Assembly (NCBI GenBank): GCA_032716605.1
Contig: CM064506.1
Coordinates: forward strand, 23,316,421-23,380,420
DNA length: 64,000 nt
Reading direction: 5' to 3'
Origin: Paralithodes platypus
Lineage: Eukaryota > Arthropoda > Malacostraca > Decapoda > Lithodidae
The notes under the pieces are model-generated. The model searched no databases and was not told the DNA's origin. It saw nothing but the letters and a program-made list of their open reading frames with translations. Positions 31,621-41,090 of the stretch are shown here, one piece after another. Each line of letters starts with the position of its first letter. Positions within the stretch are counted from its first letter, which is position 1. Position numbers and translations under genes: made by a program.

Positions 31621-31910
31621 TAATCATGTTCATCATGACAAACCACTTGACGTAAATCAAGCTTCATTTCACAACTTGCACAGAATGAGTATTTAATAAG
31701 CGTAGTAAAATCTTTTAAAATTCATTAAAAGTACGTACCCTAATAACCGTAGTAAAATCATAAAATATATATATATATATATATTTTATAATTAAAGGAT
31801 GTGTGTGTAGAGCGCCTGGCAGTATGCTGCCCAACTTATGACTCCTTGCCTCAGTAAAGCAGAACCTCATCCAGATCATTTACAAGTAAACAATTTGGTA
31901 AGTTCCTATG

Positions 31911-32352
31911 TACAGTTGGTCAAAGTTCCAGCTGACCCATCCTCGCTCTGGGGCTCGCAGAATTAGCTGGCAATACTGGTGTAGTGGTGCAGGGATACCA
32001 CTTGCCATTAATGTGTTACCTGTGTCTGTCCTTTATACTACTGTAAATTAGACTATGTAATGTTCACGTTGGGAAGAATAGATGCTCCTTCATTAAGCAG
32101 CCACCAATAAAACACATATATGTATTCTTATAAAATCGAGTAAAGTATGTTGGGGCAGCCAGCAGGTTTTATATGCGTTGCCAATCAGTAGACATAATAA
32201 CTTGAATATTTAAGCAAATCTACGAACTTTGGGTGAATGTTCGGGATAATACATAGCGATGTATGCATTTTTATTTGAGATAGACTTACTTTCCCTTGCT
32301 TAATATGTTCTAACAATGATATAGCCGAAATCAGATCTACCAATCCCAATCT
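31911..32352. mobile_element. TA-T element, copy 2 (right end missing)
   Basis: Same sequence as 20298 for ~440 bp from TACAGTTGGTCAAAGTT. It breaks after CCAATCCCAATCTTTAT, before the right inverted repeat. A G run follows. Confidence 0.85.
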
Positions 32353-32642
32353 TTATAACTCGAAGGGGGGGGGGGGGGCCTGAATTTCCTTTTTGTATTT
32401 ATCATATTTGTATTCATTTACTTTATTTTTTTATATTTTTTTACCTGGATAGAGGTCAAGGGTACAAGCTTAAAAACATAACCCTTAAACTCCCAGACAT
32501 TTCCAGACGCTTCCCATCGCCCTTCCCACGCCCCCAGCGCCCTTGTCACTTATCCCAGCACCCCCGTTCATCTTTTAGGGGTGCTGTCTGCTTCATCACA
32601 CACCCTACCATTATTATCACAGGGGTACCAGTCTGTGTATTA

Positions 32643-32648
<6 letters not shown>

Positions 32649-32697
<49 letters not shown>
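32649..32697. repeat. (TA)n microsatellite
   Basis: Long TA run, with a second impure run to 32745. Confidence 0.95.
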
Positions 32698-32700
<3 letters not shown>

Positions 32701-32768
32701 ATATAGTTATATATACATATATATATATATATATATAATATACTGTATATTATAGCTATACACTGTTC

Positions 32769-32983
32769 TAAATAAATAGGCCAAATTTCTTGAACATTAA
32801 CCTCTAGACCTGAGAAACTACTAGCGTAATTGAGCTAATATTTCTACAATTTGGGAAGAGTCAGGTAGGGATTACTGTAGATGTGGAAATTTACAACCCA
32901 TTTGCTCTAGCCATGTTTGAGTTACAGAGCTTAATGTTCAAGTGTTTTGGCCTACTTACTTGGAATAGGATGTAGCATTATAT
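32769..32983. mobile_element. TA-H fold-back MITE, copy 1
   Basis: Ends TAAATAGGCCAAA.TTCTTGAA and TTCAAGTGTTTTGGCCTAC pair as inverted repeats. The interior (GAGCTAATATTTCTAC, ATTTGCTCTAG) matches 47132 and more distantly TA-G. Confidence 0.7.
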
Positions 32984-32992
32984 ATCTCCAGT

Positions 32993-33207
32993 TTAACCCT
33001 TTCTGTACCGGCGACGTCCTTTGTATTTTGTTCTGGCTGTATTTAAACGATGTTATGCAGTTTAAGAAGGATCTGTGGTAATTAAAAGGGTTGATTGAGA
33101 TAGTTCGAAGCTATATAATTGCTAGAGATCCTTCCTAAGCTGAATATAACTCTGTAATAGTTGCCAGAATATAATGAAAAAGACGTCGCCGGAACAGACG
33201 GGGTTAA
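32993..33207. mobile_element. pB-C MITE, copy 6 (complete)
   Basis: 215 bp, TTAACCCTTTCTGTACCGGC start and GACGTCGCCGGAACAGACGG..TTAA end; a near-consensus copy useful as a family reference. Confidence 0.9.
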
Positions 33208-33237
33208 TTACCAGAGGAAAAATTTAGTTAACCCCTT

Positions 33238-33440
33238 CACCACCATTTCGTAATTATCATCATATGCTAGTTACCAGTAGACGATTTTCTTTAGTTTGTA
33301 ATCTACCTATACGACTCAAATGGGTAAGTACGATCTCCATAAACCCTCCTAGTAACACAGTTCCTTCTGAAACTGCGCAAAAGCATCTAGTTTTAGCCAG
33401 AATCAAAGGTAAAATGGTGTTATGGTGCTAAAGGGGTTAA
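33238..33440. mobile_element. pB-E MITE, copy 2
   Basis: 203 bp, TTAACCCCTTCACCACCATT start, TGGTGCTAAAGGGGTTAA end. Its right TTAA is also the left TTAA of TTAA-A copy 19. Confidence 0.85.
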
Positions 33441-33772
33441 GGGCAGATTTCCACTTGAGGGATTTTTTTCTTGACCCCTTTCTCCCTCATGTTTAGCCCC
33501 ATTGCTGTTGAGATTGTAAGACGTTCGCCCCATTAGTTTGGCTATTTTAAGAACTTTCACCCCATTTATGTCAATTTTAAGACCTTTCGTCCAATTTAGG
33601 TGTCAATTTTTTCCTGGCGAGCGATAGCGAGCCTGTAATTTAAGAGGAACCGGCCTTTGGCCGGAAATATTTTCTACCGAAAAATGTACAAATTTATCTT
33701 GAAAGGGGGTCATGGGGGTGTAATTTCAAGCTTGATGGAAGTCTAGGAAACAAACTAAAAACCTCCCCTTAA
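33437..33772 (+). mobile_element. TTAA-A element, copy 19 (intact)
   Basis: 336 bp to ACCTCCCCTTAA, with four iterated units, GCGAGCGATAGCGAGCC, CCGGCCTTTGGCCGG and the CTACCGAAAAATGT hairpin. Confidence 0.9.
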
Positions 33773-33784
33773 GGATGGCCACTG

Positions 33785-34057
33785 TACGGTAGCGCTAATA
33801 ATAATGTCTCAGCTGTTAGTACGTTTGGTTCCGTCTATGCTGTACTAAGGTCTGAAAGATGCTGAATAGGGTGGGTAAGTGTAGGAACATGGTTGTATAT
33901 CTCACTTGAAACGATGGTGAATAGGGTGGGTAAGTGTAGGAACATGGTTGTATATCTCACTTGAAACGATTCAATCCAGTTTTAGATATTGCTGATACCA
34001 ATTATTATTGATCAAAATATAATTGGTGCCGGGATATCACTTATTAGACCGACTGTA
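33785..34057 (+). mobile_element. TA-M MITE, copy 2, with internal duplication
   Basis: TACGGTAGCGCTAATAA start and TTATTAGACCGACTGTA end. A 55-bp internal segment (GAATAGGGTGGGTAAGTG ... CACTTGAAACGAT) is repeated at 33864 and 33919. Confidence 0.75.
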
Positions 34058-34084
34058 CACTCTTAGGCCCAAATTCTGGCTTGC

Positions 34085-34339
34085 ATTGTCTGTTGCTTTT
34101 GTGCGATTTAGGTGTCGATGTTTTCCTGGCGAGCGATAGCGAGCCTGTAATTATAACAGAAACCGGTCTCTGGCCGGGACATTTTTCTACCTTAAAATGT
34201 ACAATTTTATATTGAGGGGGTGGGGGGGGGGGGGGTTTAAGTGGGTGTTTTTCTTAGTTTGAGGGAGGTCTTGAGAGGAAACTAAAAAACAAATTAATAC
34301 ATGAATTAATAGACCAAAAAACAGCCACTAGCCCATTAA
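34085..34339 (+). mobile_element. TTAA-A element, copy 20 (left half missing)
   Basis: Begins inside the last iterated unit (GTGCGATTTAGGTGTCGATG), then the core 17-mer and both hairpins. A G run enlarges the GGGGTC segment. It ends GCCCATTAA, shared with pB-D copy 2. Confidence 0.8.
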
Positions 34340-34525
34340 CCCTTTGAGGATCGTGACGCGTGTTGACAGTTTATTCTGGCTATCATTAGACGATTTTATA
34401 CAGTTTAGGAAGGATCTGTGGGAACGATAAGGGTCCAGACTATCTCAATGAACCCTCTGACTTCCACATACCCCATCCGAATCTGAATACAATCGTCTAA
34501 TAACAGCCAGATATATAGAGATTAA
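34336..34525. mobile_element. pB-D MITE, copy 2 (right end lost)
   Basis: TTAACCCTTTGAGGATCGTG start and the ATTAGACGATTTTATACAG arm are intact. The right arm passes into an ATT microsatellite. Confidence 0.75.
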
Positions 34526-34532
34526 TTGCGTC

Positions 34533-34537
34533 TTAGA

Positions 34538-34584
<47 letters not shown>

Positions 34585-34745
34585 TTCTGGTCTCTGGGTC
34601 TTCTCCTGGGTGAACTAGATGTGTGTGAATTTGTTTTTGTGTGTTCATTGTTTTCTCTGTCTTGAGTCGGCCACCCCCAGAAAAAAAGAAAAAAAAACAG
34701 GAAAAATGAAAAGTGGGGAATGGGCCTGAGTACATACATACATAC
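34533..34745 (+). repeat. (ATT)n microsatellite followed by Repeat Q, copy 2
   Basis: ATT run to 34585. Then TCTGGTCTCTGGGTCTTCTC ... GTCTTGAGTCGGCCACCCCC ... GTGGGGAATGGGCCTGAG and a TACA microsatellite tail (34730-34747). A second ATT-rich tract follows to 34812. Confidence 0.7.
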
Positions 34746-34885
34746 ATGATTATTATTATTATTAGTAGTATTATTAGTATTATTATCATTGTTATTATTA
34801 TTATTATTATATCAAGGGGTTAATTCTCTCTCCCCACCACACGAATGGGCCGAACTGGGTTGCATACACCACACTTGCGGCCTAG

Positions 34886-35107
34886 TACAGTTGGCCAAAT
34901 AAGTCGTGTCGCCGCTGTTATTACGTTTTGATCCCTGTGTGCTGTATTAATGTCTGTCGGATGTTGACTAGCATGTGTAATTGTGTATAGATAGGGACAT
35001 GTTTATATATCGCACTCGAAACGATAAATCAATGCTTAGATAGTGCCGATACCAATTATTGATCGAAATATACATGGTGCCGCGACATCACTTATTTGGC
35101 GGACTGT
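34886..35107 (+). mobile_element. TA-M MITE, copy 3 (complete)
   Basis: 222 bp. TACAGTTGGCCAAATAAGTC / CACTTATTTGGCGGACTGTA inverted ends with TA on both sides. CAGT-type ends suggest a Tc1/mariner-like parent. Confidence 0.85.
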
Positions 35108-35208
35108 ACGGTGGATCTGGTCGGATTTTTACGGAGCCCAACAAAAGAACGCAAAACAGATCCGCTAATTATGCTAAATTATGTTGGCTATTCTCACCCT
35201 CGTCTTGC

Positions 35209-35515
35209 TTAAGGAGAGATTTTCACTTAAGTTTTTTTTTGCTTAACCTCGTACTCCCTCATGTTTAGCCCCATTAGTTTTGAGATTTTTAGACGTTCGC
35301 CCCGTTAGTTTGGCGATTTTAAGACATTTCGCCCAAATTCTGCCAATTTTAAGACTGTTCGTACCATTTAGGTGCTGAATTTTCCTGGCGAGCGATAACG
35401 AGCCTGTAATATAGGAGGAACTGGCTTTTTCTACTGAAAAATTTACAGATTCATATCGAAGGGGGGTCTTGGGCTTGATGGGGATCTAGGAATCAAACTA
35501 ACAATCTCCCCTTAA
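35209..35515 (+). mobile_element. TTAA-A element, copy 21
   Basis: TTAAGGAGAGATTTTCACTT to AATCTCCCCTTAA, 307 bp. Core GCGAGCGATAACGAGCC. The GGCC hairpin is lost and the stretch before GCTTGATG is shortened. Confidence 0.8.
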
Positions 35516-35610
35516 GCTCTCCCGTCGAGGATTAAAGTGTATTATCAAATTGAGAGATAGAGAGCTAAAAGTTCATTCTGCGTGGGAGAGAGTACCCTTT
35601 GACCTACATG

Positions 35611-35688
35611 TACAGTCGCCCACATAAGTGATGGTTCGGTATAAAATTGATTTTGATCAATAAATACACGACCAATCTCCCCTTAATT
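35611..35688 (+). mobile_element. Hybrid scrap: TA-M start joined to TTAA-A end
   Basis: TACAGTCGCCCACATAAGTG (TA-M end) runs within ~45 bp into ACACGACCAATCTCCCCTTAA-like sequence (TTAA-A 3' end). It looks like a deletion junction between two neighbouring elements. Confidence 0.55.
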
Positions 35689-35728
35689 AGTTCAATTATA
35701 TATATATATACTGTATATGTGTGTGTGT

Positions 35729-36325
35729 GTGGTGGAGTGGCCCTGTCACTCTTTCAACTCTGGGGGAGGCACTCGCTGCATGCAGTTATGCCTTTTGTCT
35801 CCCTCATTCACATAGAAAAGAAAAAAAAATCAATGGTCCCGGGCTCGAATCCCGAAGTATCAATGGGAAGATATTATTGGGATGGAATTTGTGCTGTACC
35901 TAGTATCAGTGCATTACCACAGCACACCGAAACGCCAAAAAAATACCCTCATTGTTCCCTGACTAAATAGCATTGTATGAATATTCCCATATTCAAAATA
36001 TGCTACAGGGGGGCAATGCCTAGTGAGATCATTGCTCAATAGGTGGCGTTCTGAGAGTGAGGGTCCGAGTCTAGGTGGTGAGACAGTGAAGCACTGGGGC
36101 GAAGCAGCTTCAGAGATGTGGCTGCTTCGAGCCGTGGGTGGGCAACCGTGCATATTGCGAAGGCAAGATATCCGGGGCTGGTTGTATCCCAAAGTCCTTC
36201 ACATGTCTCACTCCCTAGACTGGAACGAGACCTCACCGGCTTCGTCGTTAAATGTACGGTTGAATGCACAGGCTCTCAGCCTATGCCCGAGAGGGAGTAG
36301 TTGGAATATATAAAAAAAAAAAAAA
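35729..36325 (+). mobile_element. SINE-2 with an embedded LINE-a tail
   Basis: GTGTGGTGGAGTGG starts the SINE head as in the copy at 38654. From 35740 to 35828 the LINE-a 3' end is present (CCCTGTCACTCTTTCAACTC ... CACATAGAAAAG). The SINE box B region (GGTCCCGGGCTCGAATCCCG) and its ~460-bp body then resume, ending AGCCTATGCCCGAGAGGG and an A run. The insertion replaced about 25 bp of the head. Confidence 0.8.
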
Positions 36326-36343
36326 ACATTGGGCGACTTTGTT

Positions 36344-36430
36344 TCGGGACGAGTTGTTTTTTCTGGGCGAGTTGTTTTCAGGGCGAGTTGTGTTTTCAGG
36401 GCGAGTTGTGTTTTCAGGGCGAGTTCTCCA
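36344..36430. repeat. 18-19-bp tandem repeat
   Basis: Four or five units of CAGGGCGAGTTGTGTTTT, the first two diverged, just after the SINE-2 A run. Confidence 0.85.
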
Positions 36431-36597
36431 GTATTTGTTGGTGGTCGGGGTTGGTATATTTTTAGCGTAATACGAAGCGCCCGGCTGACCACTCTCGCTT
36501 ATAATAGAACCCGGTTAATCAGCTTAGGGGGCATTATCCCGAGATGATCGCGGATGGGGGGTGGGTGGAATTAGGTTATCCCGGTATAACCAATATC

Positions 36598-36936
36598 ATC
36601 ATCAGGGCTGGTCAGACATGCATCATCAGGGCTGGTCAGACATGCATCATCAGGGCTGGTCAGACATGCATCATCAGGGCTGGTCAGACATGCATCATCA
36701 GGGCTGGTCAGACATACATCATCAGGGCTGGTCAGACATGCATCATCAGGGCTGGTCAGACATACATCATCAGGGCTGGTCAGACATGCATCATCAGGGC
36801 TGGTCAGACATACATCATCAGGGCTGGTCAGACATGCATCATCAGGGCTGGTCAGACATACATCATCAGGGCTGGTCAGACATACATCATCAGGGCTGGT
36901 CAGACATACATCATCAGGGCTGGTCAGACATGCATC
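36598..36936. repeat. 24-bp tandem array, 14 units
   Basis: Units of ATCATCAGGGCTGGTCAGAC plus ATGC or ATAC, in near-perfect register. A single G/A site differs between units, with no other variation. 24 bp is a multiple of three, so false frames with an 8-residue period result. Confidence 0.97.
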
Positions 36937-36975
36937 TCCTCCACCAACATAATATATTCTTTAATGCCTTCACTT

Positions 36976-37494
36976 TCAACCCATGCTGTACCGGCGACGC
37001 CTTTTTTACTTTATGCTGGCAATATTGAGACGCATGTTGTGTCGTTTTAGAAGGATTAAATGAGATAGTTCAAAGCCTGTTAAAGGGGAGGTTTTTAGTG
37101 TGTTTCTTAGACTTCCATCAAGCTTGAAATTACACCCCCTTGACTCCCTTTCAAGATAAATTTGTACATTTTTCGATAGAAAAATGTCCCGGCCGAAGGC
37201 CGATTCCTCTTAAATTACAGGCTCGCTATCGCTCGCCAGGAAAAAATCGACCCCTAAATGGCACGAAAGGTTTTAAAAGTGACATAAATGGGACGAAAGT
37301 TCTTTAAAACGCCAAACTAATGGGGCGAACGTCTTAAAAGCTCAAAAGCAATGGGGCTAAACATGAGGGAGAAATGGGTAAAGAAAAGAATCCCTCAAGT
37401 GGAAATCTCCCCTTAAGTGCTGGAGGCCCTTTTATAACTGAGTCAAATCGTCTAATAGTAGCCCTAGCCTAATTAAGTTAAAAGGCCGTCAATG
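36976..37494. mobile_element. pB-C MITE split by TTAA-A copy 22
   Basis: Left arm CCCATGCTGTACCGGCGACG up to AAGCCTG, then TTAA. The family sequence resumes after the second TTAA with GTGCTGGAGGCCCTT and the TCGTCTAATAGTAGCC arm. The right terminus is diverged (AAAAGGCCGTCAATGC). Confidence 0.8.
37080..37416 (-). mobile_element. TTAA-A element, copy 22 (nested, intact)
   Basis: 337 bp between TTAAs, inserted at the internal CCTGTTAATTGCTGG-type site of a pB-C element. All modules intact (GGCTCGCTATCGCTCGCC, CCGGCCGAAGGCCG), so it is younger than its host. Confidence 0.9.
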
Positions 37495-37504
37495 CTTGTT
37501 ATTA

Positions 37505-37647
37505 TATTAACTGTGTTGGTTTAGATGCTTATGTTCTGGGTCTGGTGTCCCGAGCTCGAATCCCGGGAGGACCATATGCTTTCATTAGTGTATTCAAGTA
37601 CATCGGGGTTTGTAATGGATGATTAATGTTAAGAACGGGGTGTTCCT
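37505..37647 (+). mobile_element. SINE-1, second subtype (head shortened)
   Basis: GTGTTGGTTTAGATGCTTATG, box B GAGCTCGAATCCCGGGAGG, then the tail ATTCAAGTACATCGGGGTTT as at 8725. Part of the box A region is missing. Confidence 0.75.
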
Positions 37648-37771
37648 TAAGGCCAGTGACAGGCGTGATATACTAGTTTACTGCATAGTATCCAAGGTTG
37701 CTAAAAAAAAAAAAAATACATAGAAAGATATATAAATAACAAAAGATAACTGATATACAACAGCCATACCC

Positions 37772-38099
37772 TTCTGTATTTTATTTATTTTTTTCATCTG
37801 ACGGTAAATTATTGTTGTCTTCATCTTGATCACTCACCTATTATGCAGACTTTGTAGCGAAATGTGTTGTTAATTATGCAGACTTAATTAGCACTAATAT
37901 GAAGCAGAGCCATGGTAGTTTCATATTTGTCCATTGTTTATCGAGAAATTAGCTGCTAAGGGATTAAATTAGCTGCTAAGGGATTAAATTAGCTGCTAAG
38001 GGATTAAATTAGCTGCTAAGGGATTAAATTAGCTGCTAAGCGATTCAATTAGCTGCCAAGGGATTCAATTTACCGCCAGGTGGAAAGAAACTGAGTATA
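37772..38099. mobile_element. TA-R element, copy 2, carrying a 20-bp array
   Basis: The right end (TTTACCGCC..GTGG.AAGAAACTGAGTATA) matches the ends of the copy at 55561. CATCTGACGGTAAATTATTG on the left is its inverted counterpart. Within it, at 37946-38065, AAATTAGCTGCTAAGGGATT is repeated six times; the other copy has this segment once. Confidence 0.7.
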
Positions 38100-38184
38100 C
38101 TGAAGGTGTGTGTGGTGAGGCATGACTTACTTCCCGAGGCTGTTCTGTGGGTTGTATTTGAGTCGGGCGAGGCGGATCTCTTAA

Positions 38185-38558
38185 TTAACACCGGGCCTTT
38201 TTGTCTTCCTCTCCTTTTCTCTCTTTCCCTGGCTTGTATCCACTCGGCCCCATTCAGCCAACTGTTTTAAGACTTTTATCCCCATCCAGGTGTCGATTTC
38301 TTCCTGGTGAGCGATAGCGAGCCAGCATTGAATGGAGTAATCTGGCTTCGCTGGAGACATTTTTCTATCGAAAAATTTACAAATTTAGCTTCCTTTCAAA
38401 ACAAAAAAATATATATGCTCACTACCGCTCGCCAGGAAAATATTGACACCTGGATGGGGGTAAACGTCTTAAGTCAGTAGGCTGAATGGGGCTGAATGGA
38501 TACAAACCAAAGAGAGAGGGAGAGAAAGAGAAAACAAAAAGCGAGGTGGGCTTCCTTA
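38185..38558 (+). mobile_element. TTAA-B fold-back element, copy 7
   Basis: Arms CCATTCAGCCAACTGTTTTA / TAGGCTGAATGGGGC pair around the core. The usual GGGGGG ends are absent. Instead, TTAATTAACACC.GGCCTTTT lies on both sides (38181 and 38555) as a ~20-bp direct repeat. Confidence 0.8.
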
Positions 38559-38653
38559 ATTAACACCTGGCCTTTTATTTGGGGTCTGTGGGTTGTTTGG
38601 ACGACTGCTGATTAACCCCTTCTGTACCAACGACGTCTTTTTAATCTTATTGT

Positions 38654-39198
38654 AGGGGAGGTGTGGTGGAGTGGTCTTGCCACAGGCCTGGTAATCCAAA
38701 GGTCCCGGGTTCAAATCCCGATGTATCAATGGGAAGATATTATTGGGATGGAATTTGTGCTGTACCTAGTATCAGTGCATTACCACAAGCCCACCGAAAC
38801 GTCAATAAAATACCCTCATTGTTCCCTGATTAAAATAGCACTGTATGAATATTCCCATATTCAAAATATGCTATAGGGGTGCAATGCCTGGTGAGTTATC
38901 TGCTCAACAGGTGGCGTTGTGTGTGTAAGTGTGAGAGTCCGAGTGTAGGGGGTGAGACAGTGAAGCACGGGAACGAAGTGGCTTCAGAGATAGGGTCGTT
39001 TTGGGCCATGAGTGAGCACCGTGCCCCATGTGAAGGCAAGATGGCAGGTGCTCGTTGTACTCTACGTGCTTCACATGTCTCACTCCCTAGACTGGAACAA
39101 GACCTCACGGGCTTCACTGTTCATTGTAAAGCGGTGAATGTTAAGGCTCTCAGCCTATGCCCGAGAGGAAGTAAGTTGGAATATAGAAAAAAAAAAAA
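38654..39198 (+). mobile_element. SINE-2, complete
   Basis: tRNA-like head GTGTGGTGGAGTGGTCTTGC and box B GGGTTCAAATCCCGATG, ~460-bp body, then AGCCTATGCCCGAGAGG.. and an A run with TA tail. The head resembles class-II (Ser/Leu-type) tRNAs. The body carries GGGGTGAGACAGTGAAGCAC and CTCACTCCCTAGACTGGAAC, as in the copy at 35729. Confidence 0.85.
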
Positions 39199-39310
39199 TA
39201 TATACCGTATATATATTTAGACGAGTTTGTGCATCATAAGAAGGACCTGTGATAGTCAAAATGGTTAACTGATATAGATCGAAGCCTGTTAATTGGTGGA
39301 GGCCCTTCTT

Positions 39311-39790
39311 AACACCTTATTAGCGGCCTAGGCGGTTTATTTATATATACCGCCCAGCGGGGTGTTTTTAGCCAAAATAGGGCTGTTTACGTGATAATTT
39401 TCATGCCTAAATAAGACCCAGAGCGTAAAACAAATATCTATCCCTGAAAGGGCATAAACAGAGCTTTCGAATGACACCATAACGATCCTTTTATGATGGC
39501 TAGTTTTCTTGCAACAACCGTGCAACGCGAGTGCAAAAAGCATGTAATTAGGCACTTTCCCCATACAATTCCGTATATAGCGAGTGAGAGAGGGAGGGAG
39601 GAGGTGGGATTCGTGTCAGTAGGTTCGCCGCGGTGGTCTGGAGCAGTCATACGCTCGCTACTCTCCTGCCACCACTTGTCTCTCTCTCTCAGCAACATTA
39701 CGTGCTGAAATTGCCACACGACCTATGTCGAGCGCCGCCACATAGTCCAGCTTTATTTAACTCGACTTATGTTGCGCGCCGACAGTTAAG
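39311..39790. mobile_element. ~480-bp TTAA-flanked element of unknown family
   Basis: It lies between two TTAAs inside the pB-C copy. Ends TTAACACCTTATTAGCGGC and the reverse of GCGCCGACAGTTAAGGGTTAA-like sequence match weakly (TTAAC..CCTTA). It is more GC-rich than its surroundings and includes a CCTAGGCGG/ACCGCC fold and GCGAGTGAGAGAGGGAGG. No protein frame is recognised. Confidence 0.55.
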
Positions 39791-39957
39791 GGTTAAGCTG
39801 GATAAAATCGCCTAATAGTTGCCAGAATATATTGAAAAGGATGCCACCGGTACTGTACGGGTTAATGAAGGAATAGCGTTGTCGGTAAAAGGAGGGTTCT
39901 TTCTATTTCTAAGCTTTGTGGGTCGCCCGGTGTACTGTACATACTATATAGCTAGAA

Positions 39958-39966
39958 TATATATTA

Positions 39967-40027
<61 letters not shown>

Positions 40028-40162
40028 TATATACTGGTATATATATATTTTTTTTTTTTTTTTTTTTTTTCTATATTCCAACCTACTTCCTCTCGGGCAT
40101 AGGCTGAGAGCCTTAACATTCGTTTCGGTGGGCTTGTGGTAATGCACTGATACCAGGTACAG

Positions 40163-40217
<55 letters not shown>
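39958..40217 (-). repeat. (TA)n tracts around a SINE-2 scrap
   Basis: TA runs at 39969-40025 and 40164-40217. Between them at 40073-40163, on the minus strand, SINE-2 pieces are joined: GTGCTGTACCTGGTATCAGT ... CCACCGAAACG directly followed by the body end GGCTCTCAGCCTATGCCC, with ~330 bp deleted. Confidence 0.75.
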
Positions 40218-40250
<33 letters not shown>

Positions 40251-40425
40251 AATTGTTGCATGGCTTATCAATCAGTCATATACAGTATTAGTGGCCATAC
40301 CTGATTCTATGAGGTGTAGAATTATTGTGAAGATTCGATTCAGTTAGGGGTAGCTTCAAAAATGTATGACCACGATTAATGTCCTAGAGTGAACTTTAGG
40401 CCATACTCACATCATTCCATTCCTT

Positions 40426-41090
40426 ATTACCAAAAAGATATAGACAAGCTAGAACGAGTTCAACGTAGAGTTACCAAAATGATACCTAGCCTAAAGAACA
40501 AACCATACGAGGAGCGTCTTCGAGAATTAAATCTATTTCCTTTAATTAACCCAGCGCAGATTAAGAGGTGACTTAATTCAAGTGTTCAAAATCATCAAAG
40601 GCATCGACAATATGAACTGTAGTAAGTACTTCACTATCGACCAATCTAATTACACGCGGGGAAACGGTTGCAAAATTATCGGTAAATCTTTTAACTCACA
40701 CGAATCTAAGAATTTCTTCTTCAATCGAGTTGTCAACTTGTGGAATGGGCTTCCCCGAAACGTTATAGACTACAGCACCGTTGATTCATTTAAACTTCGC
40801 CTAGACAAATATCTTGCATCAAACCAGCGACTGACTGCGTTTGTAAATTAATAACTTTATTTTATCCCCCCCTCAGTTACTAACCCATCTGTCCCCTACT
40901 AACTTCCTAATCCTGCCACGGACATTAGTTCCAGGGCAGTAGTTCCCTTTCCAATGTTCCCTTATCCACTCCAAACCACTGTTTGGACAATTGATCCTGT
41001 GTTTTGGAGGACAAGCAGCCTAGAAGGGTCACCAGACCTGTTGTTGCTTGATTTCCTTTGTACTCCTTTGTAAGTTGAGGCTTCGAACTG
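40426..41090 (+). mobile_element. LINE-b 3' fragment, copy 1
   Basis: Encodes the C-terminal part of a reverse-transcriptase polyprotein (YYQKDIDKLERVQRRVTKMI ... NLWNGLPRNVID ... DSFKLRLDKYLA), followed by a 3' UTR. A CR1/L2-type LINE is the likely source. Versus copy 2 at 61458 it has an extra TTAA (TTAATTAA at 40542-40549) that shifts the frame after NLFPL. Confidence 0.8.

Larger units (their letters stand above)
38612..39865. mobile_element. pB-C MITE split by a SINE-2 and a TTAA element
   Basis: Left end TTAACCCCTTCTGTACCAAC; right end GGTACTGTACGGGTTAA. Its ~215 bp are spread over 1254 bp. A SINE-2 (38654-39198) interrupts the left arm, and a ~480-bp segment (39311-39790) sits at the internal CCTTCTTAA. 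After removing both, the family sequence reads through in order. Confidence 0.8.

Noticed and set aside
36208..36492. Short frames inside SINE-2 copies (also 38879-39220)
   Set aside because: They lie wholly in SINE-2 body sequence, differ between the two copies and lack codon constraint.
36544..37050. 168-codon frame with an 8-residue repeat
   Set aside because: The 24-bp unit is open in two frames at once and differs only at one base; no sign of codon-based variation.
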